Assembly (NCBI GenBank): GCA_002399405.1
Contig: DHDP01000002.1
Coordinates: 310,001 to 374,000 of the forward strand
DNA length: 64,000 nucleotides
From: Treponema sp. UBA4873
GTDB lineage: Bacteria > Spirochaetota > Spirochaetia > Treponematales > Treponemataceae
Direction: 5' to 3'
Shown here piece after piece: positions 1-9,177 of this stretch (its first letter is position 1; each line of letters begins with the position of its first letter). Under the pieces are notes generated by a model. It made no database searches and was not told where the DNA came from. It saw only the letters and a list, made by a program, of their open reading frames with translations. A program made the position numbers and the translations under genes.

Positions 1-895
1 TCGCATCGGTTATCCGCTTTATTTCCGCTTCGCGGCTGCCGGTGTCCGCCACCAGTTTCTCCGGCTGGACGATGGAAACAAAGACATCCCTGGAGGGCAG
101 AATCTCGTCAACCTGTATTTTGGTTACCGGATTGACACTCCCGATAACAAGAAGAATGGAGCCGTTGTTTTTATTTGTCTGCGGCGTAATAGTCTTTTTT
201 ACTACTGTCGCCGTAAAAGGTCCCGGACCGACACTGATAAAAGGAATATCGGAAGCAATGCCAGCATCCGCTATAAGTTCAAGATCGTCGTCCGTAATAC
301 AGTCGAACAGAATCGTCCTGATGCCGTTACCGGCAAAAGACATAATCTGCTTGCGGACATATTCTTTTCCTCTGCGCAATGACTCCAGATCAACCGCAGC
401 GACGGGATATTTCGACTGAGACCGGAAAATATCTTCGACGCGTGAAGTAACGACAGGATTTTTAGGATCCGTCGCCGCTGCGGTTTTATGAAGCGGGACG
501 GAATTGACCAGCATGTATCCGCCGCACACGATTCGGCCCGAAGAGGGAAAACACGGAGCGACAAGCGCGATATACCTGCTGCCCAGCGCATCGAGCATCG
601 CGTCTGTTTCCTGACCAAGGTTTCCGCGGAGCGTACTGTCTATCCGCTTCGAAAAGAGTTTCGTGTCGCTGCGCTTAAGCAGAGTCGTTGCTTCATATAC
701 CCTTTTATACGCATCCTGAGGTTTTCTGTTTCTGCTGTCGGTAGGATACAGCAGACAGTCGCAGGAACCGGCTTCTGACCTGTCGACTTCAGCAGGATTA
801 ATAACAGTATACGTGCTGTATCCGACTTTGTGTAAAAGGACCCCGGTAGCGTTGGCGCCGGTTAGATCATCGGCAATAATCAGACATTGAGCCAT
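1..895 (-). CDS. Four-carbon acid sugar kinase family protein (DUF1537), C-terminus cut by window
   Basis: The first 298 codons of a protein whose 3' end lies outside the window. It begins MAQCLII followed by ADDLTGA (residues 8-14), the hallmark of the N-terminal substrate domain of the DUF1537/OtnK-type kinases, which phosphorylate four-carbon sugar acids such as erythronate, threonate or related 3-oxo acids. A second segment around ILLVIGSVNPVT marks the beginning of the nucleotide-binding C-terminal domain. The start is the ATG at 895, preceded by AAGGAAG at a good distance. It follows the DeoR regulator gene by 12 bases and is probably co-transcribed with and controlled by it. The exact substrate cannot be told from sequence. 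Confidence 0.85.
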   Translation of the reverse strand, partial: MAQCLIIADDLTGANATGVLLHKVGYSTYTVINPAEVDRSEAGSCDCLLYPTDSRNRKPQDAYKRVYEATTLLKRSDTKLFSKRIDSTLRGNLGQETDAMLDALGSRYIALVAPCFPSSGRIVCGGYMLVNSVPLHKTAAATDPKNPVVTSRVEDIFRSQSKYPVAAVDLESLRRGKEYVRKQIMSFAGNGIRTILFDCITDDDLELIADAGIASDIPFISVGPGPFTATVVKKTITPQTNKNNGSILLVIGSVNPVTKIQVDEILPSRDVFVSIVQPEKLVADTGSREAEIKRITDA

Positions 896-907
896 TTCAG
901 TACTTCC

Positions 908-1654
908 TTATTGAACCGATATTATTGTTATCTTTTCTTCCCGGAGCGTCTGTTTTTCCTTTTCCGTAAAACACATATCGGTAATGATGCCGGTGTAATC
1001 GGCTGCCGAATTAATTTTCATTATCGCCCGTTTATTAAATTTATCTTTTCCGGTAACAAGATACGTCTGACTACTGCTTTTTATAATCTGCCGTTTTAAA
1101 TCTATTTTCTCGATTGTCGGTGTAAGAATATTAAACTGATCGTCTATTGCCGCAGCTCCCACAAAGGCGACGTCGATGCAGAAATTGTCAATCATCTGAT
1201 TGGCGAACGTCCCCATGACACATCCTGTATTTTTCTGTATATAGCCGCCGCATATAAAAACCTGCATATTGCTTTTTGCGAGCAGACAGGCAATCTGCAG
1301 GTCGTCAGTCACAATTGTCAAATCGTCACGGTCGAGAAGCCAGTTCGCAATGTGATAGGTCGTCGTTCCCGCATCAAGAAAGACCGTATCGTTTTTATGG
1401 ATATAGCGCATTGCCGTTTGTGCGATTTTGTTCTTTTCGGCTGAATTTGCAATTATTTTGCTCGAATACGGGACTTCCTGCTTGAGTATCGCACCGCCAT
1501 GGCAGCGTTCAATAAGCCCCTTTTCCTTTAAATTCGACAAATCACGGCGAATCGTCATAAGACTTACCCCGAGTTCCTGCGCAAGTTCTTCAACCTGCAC
1601 AGTCCCGGCAGCCTGTATCTGATTAAGAATGTATTGTTCGCGTTCAATTTCCAT
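908..1654 (-). CDS. DeoR/GlpR family transcriptional regulator
   Basis: A 248-residue cytoplasmic repressor of the DeoR family. Residues 1-57 form the winged helix-turn-helix (VSLMTIRRDL as recognition helix, ending in the family motif ERCHGGA at 49-55). The rest is the DeoRC sensor domain with the phosphosugar-loop motif DAGTTT near residues 94-99. Length is typical. The start at 1654 has GGAGG eight bases upstream. It stands directly before the sugar-acid kinase gene, so it likely controls that catabolic unit by sensing a phosphorylated intermediate. Its own upstream region carries repeated TGTTC elements that may be its operator. Confidence 0.93.
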   Translation of the reverse strand: MEIEREQYILNQIQAAGTVQVEELAQELGVSLMTIRRDLSNLKEKGLIERCHGGAILKQEVPYSSKIIANSAEKNKIAQTAMRYIHKNDTVFLDAGTTTYHIANWLLDRDDLTIVTDDLQIACLLAKSNMQVFICGGYIQKNTGCVMGTFANQMIDNFCIDVAFVGAAAIDDQFNILTPTIEKIDLKRQIIKSSSQTYLVTGKDKFNKRAIMKINSAADYTGIITDMCFTEKEKQTLREEKITIISVQ

Positions 1655-1674
1655 AATCGGGTCCTCCAGATGAA

Positions 1675-1711
1675 TGTTCTATATTGTTTGATATTATGTT
1701 CTTTTTTGTTC
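1675..1711. promoter_or_regulatory. Candidate DeoR operator: three TGTTC repeats
   Basis: Upstream of the deoR-like gene, TGTTC occurs at 1675-1679, 1697-1701 and 1707-1711, in an AT-rich stretch. DeoR-family proteins often bind short repeats of this kind. The first copy, TGTTCTATATT, nearly matches the arm TGTTCAATATT of the inverted repeat at 12638-12677. Binding is inferred only. Confidence 0.4.
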
Positions 1712-1864
1712 ATATTAAGTCTGAAATACTGATCTGTCAAGTTTTTTTTGTGCAGAGGGTAAAGCATTCCCCGTCGAAACAGTGTGTCGGTATATGAAAA
1801 ATGCGTTCTGTGTTATCATAAGCGGAATCCAGACACATACTTTATTTCAGAAAGGAATTTTGTC

Positions 1865-3382
1865 ATGACAAAAGAATTACAGGAAAAACTTGATTTTGTA
1901 AAAAAGACGCTTCACGATGTCGAGTCGTACAGCCACGCATGCAGCGTGTTGAACTTCGATCAGGAAACAATCTGCCCGGCGGAAGGAATGGAGGAACAGG
2001 GTGAAGTCAACGCGTTCCTCTCGAACAAAGCATTCGAGCTGCGCAAGCAGCATCAGTTTGAGGAGGCGGCCGAATACCTGTATCAGCATAAAAACGAGCT
2101 TGCGGATCCGCTTGACCGGATTCTGGCGGACGACCTTCACCGTGAATATTTGAAGACAAAGAACATAACGCCGGAAATGGACCACGAATTCGCCCTTGCC
2201 TACAACAGAGCTTTCGTAAACTGGGTTAACGCAAAGCAGCAGTCCGACTATGAGCTGTTCGCTCCGTCACTGAAAGAGGTGCGCGACATCGAACTGAAAA
2301 AAATATCGCTGCGGGGAAACAGGCTGCCGGATGCGTACGATAATCTGCTCGACGATTACGAGCGAGGTATGACGACGGACAATCTTGACGAAATTTTCGA
2401 CGTCTGCAAAAAGAGACTCGTTCCGCTTCTGAAAAAAATAACGGAAAGTAAAAAGAGTATCCGCACGGATTTTATGAGCCGGACGGTAACCGACGAACAG
2501 CAGAAACGGATGGCGCAGTATCTTCTCGAAACACTGGGATTCGACTTCAGGCGCGGTTCGTTTACGACGACGGAACATCCGTTTACGGACGGACTCGGAC
2601 GCAACGACGTCAGGGTAACGACGCATTATTATCCGGCCATGTTCAGCTCGAGCATGTTTTCAATCATTCACGAATGCGGCCATGCGCTGTTCGAAATGTA
2701 TCAGCCGGGGGAAGACTGGGAGCATTACATCAACGGGGATAAAACGATGGGAATGCACGAGTCGGTTTCGCGTTTTTACGAAAACAGAATCGGCCGGTCG
2801 AAAGCGTTCGTCGATCTCATCTACGATAAAACAAAACAGATTTTCCCCGAAGTGATGCACGACGTGAGCAGCCGGGAACTGTACGAAGCTCTGAACGTAG
2901 TCCGCCCGTCGCTTATCAGAACGGAAGCGGACGAGTTTACCTATACGCTTCATATCATCATACGGTATGAACTCGAAAAACTGATTGTGAACGGCAATGC
3001 CAAAATCGAAGATCTTCCCGGATTGTGGAACGACACGTATGAAAAATACCTCGGCGTCAGGCCGCAGAACGACAGGGAAGGCATTCTGCAGGACGTGCAC
3101 TGGTCTTCAGGATTCGGATATTTTTCAACCTACGCGCTGGGGAACATGTACAACGCAATGTACTACGAAACCATGAGCCGGGACTTCGACGTCAGTCAGG
3201 CCGTTTTAAACGGAGACTTTTCGAAAATAAACGGATGGATGAAGGACCGCGTCTGGAAAAACGCAAACCGCGAAACTCCAAAAGAGTGGATACGGGAAAT
3301 AACCGGCGGAGATTTCAACGTCGAACCGTATCTCGACTACCTTGAAAAGAAATATACGGCGCTGTACGAGATAGGGGAGTAA
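1865..3382 (+). CDS. M32 family metallocarboxypeptidase
   Basis: A 505-residue cytoplasmic zinc carboxypeptidase (carboxypeptidase Taq/M32 family), which removes C-terminal residues from peptides. The family motifs occur in order: EHPFT, NDVRVTTHY, HECGH at 269-273 (zinc ligands H269 and H273, catalytic E270), HESVSRFYE (third ligand near E299), RTEADE, and GILQDVHWSSG. Length is normal for the family. An in-frame ATG lies 27 codons upstream, but the start at 1865 is chosen because it has an AGGAA ribosome-binding site and the family begins at this point. It is a single gene, divergent from the DeoR unit. Confidence 0.95.
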   Translation: MTKELQEKLDFVKKTLHDVESYSHACSVLNFDQETICPAEGMEEQGEVNAFLSNKAFELRKQHQFEEAAEYLYQHKNELADPLDRILADDLHREYLKTKNITPEMDHEFALAYNRAFVNWVNAKQQSDYELFAPSLKEVRDIELKKISLRGNRLPDAYDNLLDDYERGMTTDNLDEIFDVCKKRLVPLLKKITESKKSIRTDFMSRTVTDEQQKRMAQYLLETLGFDFRRGSFTTTEHPFTDGLGRNDVRVTTHYYPAMFSSSMFSIIHECGHALFEMYQPGEDWEHYINGDKTMGMHESVSRFYENRIGRSKAFVDLIYDKTKQIFPEVMHDVSSRELYEALNVVRPSLIRTEADEFTYTLHIIIRYELEKLIVNGNAKIEDLPGLWNDTYEKYLGVRPQNDREGILQDVHWSSGFGYFSTYALGNMYNAMYYETMSRDFDVSQAVLNGDFSKINGWMKDRVWKNANRETPKEWIREITGGDFNVEPYLDYLEKKYTALYEIGE

Positions 3383-3397
3383 AAAGACTGCGCCCGA

Positions 3398-3429
3398 CGG
3401 GAGCACGGTTTTTACATGCCGTGCTCCCG
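3398..3429. terminator. Stem-loop after the M32 gene, possible bidirectional terminator
   Basis: CGGGAGCACGG (3398-3408) pairs exactly with CCGTGCTCCCG (3419-3429) around a 10-base loop. It sits 15 bases after the carboxypeptidase stop and before the convergent AAA15 unit. There is no perfect T tract directly after the stem, although TTTTT follows 12 bases later on the minus strand, so efficiency is uncertain. Confidence 0.6.
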
Positions 3430-3538
3430 GAAGAAAAAAGTTGGTCCAACAAGGGCGAAATTATACCCTGTTCATTTTCTATTATTCTCGATAATCCTTT
3501 GGATGATTGTTTTCATCTTTTCCGTTGAAAGTTGCTTT

Positions 3539-3829
3539 TCAAAGGTAACCGGAATTCCCTCGTTTTTCAGCAACCTGTGCAATTTCCGAAACGGTAAGCG
3601 CATATTCTGCAGGACGTTCGCTGTTGATTCCCGCTACCAGCTTATCTGCAAAATCTGCCTCGGTAAAATCAACTATATAGTTAAGCATGAACTGTTCGTT
3701 CGAAATCCGGTTGCCGTTTTCATCGACAGGAAGACGCAACCCCTCCGAGAAATAAATCTGTTCCGTTTCACCTTCTACAACAAGAAGTACAGTCTTATTG
3801 CTCTGTATCTTTCCCGTTTTTCTTGGCAT
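3539..3829 (-). CDS. Small partner of AAA15 ATPase, probably frameshifted
   Basis: The open frame gives 96 residues. The N-terminal part VLLVVEGETEQIYF resembles the first strand and acidic motif of Toprim/RloB-type proteins, but the rest does not clearly match RloB and the protein is short, so no function is assigned. The frame ends abnormally. Removing one base from the run of five T's at 3563-3567 (five A's on the coding strand) joins the frame to a downstream segment reading NEGIPVTFEKQ and ending at a stop at 3472-3474, giving a coherent 118-residue protein with a charged C-terminus. This points to a disrupted gene, a sequencing indel, or possibly frameshifting. It overlaps the AAA15 gene by 35 bases and has GGGAG before its ATG, so the two are co-translated. 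Confidence 0.65.
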   Translation of the reverse strand: MPRKTGKIQSNKTVLLVVEGETEQIYFSEGLRLPVDENGNRISNEQFMLNYIVDFTEADFADKLVAGINSERPAEYALTVSEIAQVAEKRGNSGYL

Positions 3830-5099
3830 TGAATAACTCCCTTAAAGTATTTATATCAATGTTCGGTAAAGCGCCGAATTTATCTGCCTGATACAGTTTC
3901 TTTCGCGATACTTCTTTTCGTATACCAGTGTAATCGGTAATTGCATTATAAACACTGTTTCCTTTGTCCGTTTTATAGCAAAACCAGACCTCATCATCGC
4001 GAAGCAACCCGGAATCAAGCAAATCCTGATTATGCGTGGTAAACAGAAGCTGAGAGTTTTCAGAGTCTTCAAGAAAGAGCTGAATAAACTTTTCCAGAAG
4101 TTCCTGATGCAGAGAAGATTCTATTTCATCAATAATACCGAAGGACTGATGAACAGTAAGATCATCAAGAGGCATAGCCAGCTGCATCATTCTCAGCGTT
4201 CCTGCAGACTCAAGCGACAGAGGCAACTCATATTCTGTATCATACGCATGAATGAGTTTTGCTTTTCGAGTTCTTGGTTTCTCGCCGTGCTTTTCTATTT
4301 CTTCCTGCATCTCAGACGGCATCTGCTTAATCAGTTCATCAGGGATAGGTTGGGATTCGATTTTAATATCTGATATTTTCCCCATATCGGAAGCGGAAAG
4401 CAATTTAATCACTTTATTTTTAAATTCAGCATTCTTTTCGATACGCCGCAAAAGCTGTCCGGAAATTCCGGTATATGCCGGAGTAATGATACCCCTGAAC
4501 CTGTGGGAAAAATGATCATAGATATGCTTGAAAACGGGATGATTCGCCTGTGCACCGGCTCCAATTAATGAACAGTTCTGACGTGCGAGATCTGCTACTA
4601 TTTTTTTTGTACCGGTAACATCAGTTCCCCATTTTACCGACTTATCTTTTATCCGCTCAAAAAGCAGTTTTTTCTGACCTTTCGGTGCATAGTACAGCGA
4701 TTCTTCAACGACTTCCTTTGATGTAAGTTTTAATAAATACTCATATCGGATAATCTTATCGGAGGAAAAATCTTTTGTATAAAAGACAATTTCAAATTCT
4801 CCCGGCAACTTCCGGCTTTCTTCGCTAAATTCAAATGGGACAAAATGTGTTGTTTCATTCGGCTTCAAATCTGAAAATGAATTAACCAGAAAATCAAGGT
4901 AAAAATCGAGTGCAAACGCCATTTTTGTCTTACCTGATGCATTTGCCCCGTACAGACAGGCCAGTTTAAGGATCCTTTTGCCGTTAACCGGTATACAATG
5001 ACAGGCATCAGTCTGTCCGTCACTCACAACGGCCTCAAAGCTGATCGTTTGTTTCTCTTTTATGGAAAAAGTGTTCGCGATTGAATATTCCAGTATCAT
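3795..5099 (-). CDS. AAA15-family (RloA/OLD-like) ATPase
   Basis: A 434-residue ATPase of the AAA15/AAA21 ABC-like group. It begins with an FSIKEKQTISFE beta-rich N-terminus, then Walker A GANASGKT (51-58), a long lid region, a signature-like LSLESAGTLRMM, Walker B GIIDEIESSLH and the switch FTTHNQDLL. This is the organisation of RloA, AriA of PARIS and other defence ATPases, in which the ATPase senses a trigger and works with a neighbouring effector. Here the neighbour is the small overlapping gene just downstream. The start at 5099 is preceded by AAGGA. A defence role is inferred from family and gene pairing only; general DNA repair or regulation is also possible. Confidence 0.85.
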   Translation of the reverse strand: MILEYSIANTFSIKEKQTISFEAVVSDGQTDACHCIPVNGKRILKLACLYGANASGKTKMAFALDFYLDFLVNSFSDLKPNETTHFVPFEFSEESRKLPGEFEIVFYTKDFSSDKIIRYEYLLKLTSKEVVEESLYYAPKGQKKLLFERIKDKSVKWGTDVTGTKKIVADLARQNCSLIGAGAQANHPVFKHIYDHFSHRFRGIITPAYTGISGQLLRRIEKNAEFKNKVIKLLSASDMGKISDIKIESQPIPDELIKQMPSEMQEEIEKHGEKPRTRKAKLIHAYDTEYELPLSLESAGTLRMMQLAMPLDDLTVHQSFGIIDEIESSLHQELLEKFIQLFLEDSENSQLLFTTHNQDLLDSGLLRDDEVWFCYKTDKGNSVYNAITDYTGIRKEVSRKKLYQADKFGALPNIDINTLRELFNAKKNGKDTEQ

Positions 5100-5240
5100 T
5101 CATGATTCCTTTCCTATAAAATATAACACTGATTCACGTTTTTGTATATTGAATTATATCGATTATTTACAATAATATGCAAATATTTACCTTATTTACA
5201 ATTTTATTAGAGAATATACGATTTCACTTCACAGAGACGA

Positions 5241-6812
5241 CTACTGTTTTACTACGCCTCCCACCGGACAACCTCCGCTACATTTTCGAAGACGTACCGC
5301 CATATATTCTCTGCCGGGAAGATTCACGCGGAACTTTCCCCGATGTATTCCGGCATCGGTGACAGTCATATTCCACGTGTCGATTACTTCCACGGAGAAA
5401 CGCGTCTCCTCATCGAAATGGAAATCCCTGAAAGACGGCCTGTTGAATCCGTAATAACATAAATAATAATCTTTAACGGGTTTCATCAGCTGCATGGTAT
5501 CCGCCGGAATTCCGCAGACCTCATCCCACTCGCGGTTCAGCGGCGACAATCCGTATGCCGGTGTCTCGTATAAAATTTTCTTGAGAAACTGAATGCGTGC
5601 AGGACTTTCTCCGTGCAGGACACCGCCGTGCGACCACCACAAGATGTTATCTTTATTCATATAAGTTTCACTGTGAGCTCCGTACCCGCCCCGGCACGCA
5701 GCTTCCCAGAATCTCCGCACCAGTTCCTTTCCGCTTATATTGCCCCATCCGTACTGAATATTGCCTTCATATGCAATCTCATCAAGGACCACGGGCTTGC
5801 GGTATTTTTCGCGCCACTCGTTTACAAGCTCCGCCGTCTTGTACACATCCTGCCGCTGGATACTGCAGTGCGTAACCCACGGGCGGGAATGGTCATAAAA
5901 GACGTGACAGTTGTGAATCGAACGCAGATGATTGTACGGATCGCAGGTGCACAGAATCTGCGCGAATCGTTCCCAGTCGGCAAGTGTTTTCTGGGGCATT
6001 AAATCATACTCGTTGGCAAGCGACCACCAGACATTCCGGTATGCGGCAAAACGCGCCGTCACATAATGCCAGTATAAATCGTCGTGTTCTCTATCCATAC
6101 GGCTGAAACCCCACCGGTCATACGGATGCATAACAATAAGGTCCGCCTCTATTCCCTCATCGCGCAATTTTTCAATGCACTGCTCAATGTGCCGGAAATA
6201 TGCCGGTACGAAACGGCTGAAATCCCATTCGTTACCGGGAGCCGAGCCGTTGTACTCCATAAAATTATCCTCCGTCATCTTTGAGGCATCGCATGGAGTA
6301 CCTTCATAAGGAAACAGCGGCGGATCCCGGAAATTATACGCATAATGTTTCGGAAAAATACAAAAACGGATTTTATTAAACGGACTCTGCTTTAACGTCT
6401 GAAGAGTCTGCGCCTGAAGTTCTTCCGGCTGCAGTTCCCAGACGTAACAGGTCGTCCCGACAGGATAGTACTTGCTGCCGTCTTCGTATGCGAAATGATA
6501 CGTGTTTGCAACGTGCACGGGTCCGTGATTATTCTGCCCCGCTTCGGCAACCTGAAATGTGCCGGTATATTCCGAATCTGAAAACGAACACTTTATGCGG
6601 AAATTATATTCCCCCGCAAACGAGGGCATAAAACGGATACGATATATACCGTTCCCGTCGTAAAATCCTTCCGTGTGTTTAACTTCGTGCGTACCGGAAA
6701 ACGTTCCTTCAATCGTGTAATCCGTGAACGGATTTCCTGCTGTGGTCCCTTTTATTTCGGCTTCGAAGATACACCATTTTTCTACGTTTCCCGTATAGTT
6801 CCATTCATTCAT
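5241..6812 (-). CDS. DUF5060/DUF4038-type glycoside hydrolase
   Basis: A 523-residue protein without a signal peptide, so probably cytoplasmic. The first roughly 95 residues form a DUF5060 beta-sandwich (VEKWCIFE, GIYRIRFMPSFAGEY). A TIM-barrel of the DUF4038/GH5-like kind follows, beginning at YYPVGTTCYVW, with likely acid/base glutamate in SLANEYD (E268) and nucleophile in VVLDEIAYEGN (E345 or E349). A DUF5605-like C-terminal sandwich closes it. The start is ATG 6812, six codons inside the longest frame, because GGGGGAGGA lies at proper distance. It is the last gene of the minus-strand operon containing the SBP and two permeases, suggesting it cleaves the imported sugar. Substrate unknown. 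Confidence 0.82.
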   Translation of the reverse strand: MNEWNYTGNVEKWCIFEAEIKGTTAGNPFTDYTIEGTFSGTHEVKHTEGFYDGNGIYRIRFMPSFAGEYNFRIKCSFSDSEYTGTFQVAEAGQNNHGPVHVANTYHFAYEDGSKYYPVGTTCYVWELQPEELQAQTLQTLKQSPFNKIRFCIFPKHYAYNFRDPPLFPYEGTPCDASKMTEDNFMEYNGSAPGNEWDFSRFVPAYFRHIEQCIEKLRDEGIEADLIVMHPYDRWGFSRMDREHDDLYWHYVTARFAAYRNVWWSLANEYDLMPQKTLADWERFAQILCTCDPYNHLRSIHNCHVFYDHSRPWVTHCSIQRQDVYKTAELVNEWREKYRKPVVLDEIAYEGNIQYGWGNISGKELVRRFWEAACRGGYGAHSETYMNKDNILWWSHGGVLHGESPARIQFLKKILYETPAYGLSPLNREWDEVCGIPADTMQLMKPVKDYYLCYYGFNRPSFRDFHFDEETRFSVEVIDTWNMTVTDAGIHRGKFRVNLPGREYMAVRLRKCSGGCPVGGVVKQ

Positions 6813-6896
6813 AATTATGTCCTCCCCCAATTATACATCACGATTTTACGGCACCGGCCATACCGGATACGAAGTTCTTCCGAAAAAGCAGATAGA

Positions 6897-8318
6897 CTAA
6901 TTAAGTCCCCATCTTCTTGCATTTCCAACAGCCTCTTTGACAGCCGCTTCTTTATCATCTGGAAGGAGAAACGTTTGAGTATCTGCCGATTTTTCCACAA
7001 GCCGGCTGTAATTTTCCAGCGTACCATACAGTTTATGAAGTTGTTCAAAGGAAAACGGAACTATATGTCCGAATAAATAATTAAATTTTTCAGAACCGTA
7101 TTCTGCAGGCAGATTGCTGTAATTATAATAGGTGCATACAGGTACGTCAATAAAAGGCGAACGTACTCCGCCGCAGGCGTTTCCGAATTCGTCGGTTTTA
7201 TTATTCAATTCGGCATCGACGGGAATTCTGGAAGCATGCGGCGGAAGAATTCCGTCTCTAACCCAATCCAAAAGAAAGCGCATGACCGCAGCGAATGCAA
7301 ACTGATATGGGTAATCGTTGGGGTACGGATCTTTAGAAACATATTCCGGAAGCATATGTATTTTCAGTAAATCGGCATCATCGCAATAATAATCAAGCAG
7401 AGAATATTTTGTATCGTGTGTAGGGCCGGAAAGTTCATACAATCTGTACAGAAATGTTTTTTCATCGCTATCTTCCTGTTGTACTTCATGACCTCCGAAT
7501 TTTGCATTTTCTGTTTCTGTTTGAACGGCTATATACGGAACAGGCATGTACGACAATTTGAGGAAAGCCGGGTCTATGTCCTTTCCGTATTCAGCCTGAT
7601 TCAGCGGTGTTTCAAAACTATGAACACCGCCGGCAGCCAGATAACCGTCAAAAATTTTTTCACTTTGTTTGTGCAGTACGAAATATTTCACATATGTGGC
7701 CATATAGCTTACGGACTGCGACCATCCGGTAAGGATTAATTTCCGTCGCTTTCCACAGGAAAATAGCGTCGTATCCGTACGCAGTAGGAGTGCAATATCC
7801 GTGAGCATATCCCAGAATAATCCCATTTCACAATTTTCCGGACAGTCATTAAAGACTTTATTATCTGTTCTTTCATATATATTCTTTCTGGCATAAGGAA
7901 TTTCCCAGGATAATTTATTATACCTGTCTCCATCGAAATCAGTTAAACTTTTCAGAACATTCGGTTTACTTGTAATACCTATATAAACAGCTCCGTTCCG
8001 CATCAGTTCCTTTCCGCTTACAATCCATATGCGGTCGATGTCAAAATCCGCGGTGGAATTGAGAATTTCAATAACGATATTTCCGCTTATTTTTGAGTAA
8101 TCCGACGGACGCCGAATCAGAATACGATTGCAATAAGGAACCGATTGGTACACTATCTTCAAATCGTTAGCTGAATCACCTGTGTACACGTTCGCTGTTC
8201 CGTGAATAAAAAATTCGTTCTCCTCATATCCGTTTTCTGTAAAGGCAAGTTTATGTACTGCAGTCGCAAACGGATGGGATTTCTGCGTAGTAATTACCGG
8301 TTCGATTTCTGTAATCAT
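6897..8318 (-). CDS. Alpha/beta hydrolase domain protein (Abhydrolase_10 type)
   Basis: A 473-residue alpha/beta hydrolase related to the Abhydrolase_10 family. The nucleophile elbow is GWSQS with Ser200; RNGAVYIGITSKPN and LSWEIPY upstream are also typical. The likely aspartate and histidine lie in the last third. No signal peptide is visible, so it acts in the cytoplasm, probably as an esterase that removes ester groups from the imported substrate. The start at 8318 has AGGAGG upstream. It lies between the permease genes and the glycosidase gene in one minus-strand operon. The exact ester is unknown. Confidence 0.75.
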   Translation of the reverse strand: MITEIEPVITTQKSHPFATAVHKLAFTENGYEENEFFIHGTANVYTGDSANDLKIVYQSVPYCNRILIRRPSDYSKISGNIVIEILNSTADFDIDRIWIVSGKELMRNGAVYIGITSKPNVLKSLTDFDGDRYNKLSWEIPYARKNIYERTDNKVFNDCPENCEMGLFWDMLTDIALLLRTDTTLFSCGKRRKLILTGWSQSVSYMATYVKYFVLHKQSEKIFDGYLAAGGVHSFETPLNQAEYGKDIDPAFLKLSYMPVPYIAVQTETENAKFGGHEVQQEDSDEKTFLYRLYELSGPTHDTKYSLLDYYCDDADLLKIHMLPEYVSKDPYPNDYPYQFAFAAVMRFLLDWVRDGILPPHASRIPVDAELNNKTDEFGNACGGVRSPFIDVPVCTYYNYSNLPAEYGSEKFNYLFGHIVPFSFEQLHKLYGTLENYSRLVEKSADTQTFLLPDDKEAAVKEAVGNARRWGLN

Positions 8319-8343
8319 TTATTTCTTTCCTCCTGCAACTGTC

Positions 8344-9177
8344 TCATGCCTTCACAGCGCCGGCGGTCAAACCTTCTATGATGTTTTTCTGCAAGGCGGC
8401 ATAGAGTATCATCATGGGAACAATTGAATACAAGAAGGCGGCAAACGCCAGATTATAATTGAACGTATAGGCTCCCTTGAAATTGTACTGATATAAGGGG
8501 AGCGTCCAGTTATATGCTGATTTATTCAATATTAACAAAGGAAGCAAAAAATCATTCCAGATCCACAATGTATCGAGAATAATCAAAGTTACGGTCATCG
8601 GTTTTGCCAGAGGGTACACAATTTTAAAAAATGTCTGAGTCACGGAACACCCCTCAACGAATGCAGCCTCCTCGAGTTCCAACGGAATCGATTTATAATA
8701 TCCGGTGAAGAGAAACACCCCCATGCCCAACGCAAACGTAATATAAAGCAGAACCATGCCGGCCCTGTTCATCAATCCTAGTTTTGTACAAAGCTGAGTT
8801 ACCGGAATCATTAATACCTGAAACGGGGTAAAAACGGACAAAATAAAAAGGATAAAAATAAATTTATAATATTTGCTGCGCATCATGTTTCGGGCGATGG
8901 AATAAGAAACCATCGGAATCATGACAGCTATAATAGCGATCGAAAATACCGTTATGCCAACAGAATTCCGCACATAATCCCAGAAGTGCTCGTCGCTCAT
9001 GACCGTAATAAAATTTCCCAAATATAAACGATGAGGAAATGAAAAGAAATTTTCGGTCGACTCCGCTGTCGTTTTGAAAGCGGTAACGAATGTCACGTAT
9101 ATCGGAAAAATAATAATGCCGACGACAAGTATCAGCAGAAACAATATGACAGGATATAGTACTTTGCTTTGTCTCAT
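8344..9177 (-). CDS. Carbohydrate ABC transporter permease (MalG-type)
   Basis: A 277-residue inner-membrane permease with about six hydrophobic segments, starting with VILFLLILVVGIIIFPIYVTFV. The cytoplasmic EAA loop reads LEEAAFVEGCSVTQTFFKIVYP, the coupling site for the ATPase. This belongs to the CUT1 class that imports oligosaccharides. Its ATG overlaps the stop of the preceding MalF-type gene by four bases (ATGA), indicating translational coupling. No ATPase gene is in the operon, so a shared MsmK/UgpC-like ATPase encoded elsewhere is likely. Confidence 0.93.
   Translation of the reverse strand: MRQSKVLYPVILFLLILVVGIIIFPIYVTFVTAFKTTAESTENFFSFPHRLYLGNFITVMSDEHFWDYVRNSVGITVFSIAIIAVMIPMVSYSIARNMMRSKYYKFIFILFILSVFTPFQVLMIPVTQLCTKLGLMNRAGMVLLYITFALGMGVFLFTGYYKSIPLELEEAAFVEGCSVTQTFFKIVYPLAKPMTVTLIILDTLWIWNDFLLPLLILNKSAYNWTLPLYQYNFKGAYTFNYNLAFAAFLYSIVPMMILYAALQKNIIEGLTAGAVKA

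Noticed and set aside
3539..3829. Firm assignment of the small AAA15 partner as RloB
   Set aside because: Only the first acidic motif is similar; even the repaired protein (about 118 residues) is much shorter than RloB and lacks its later motifs.
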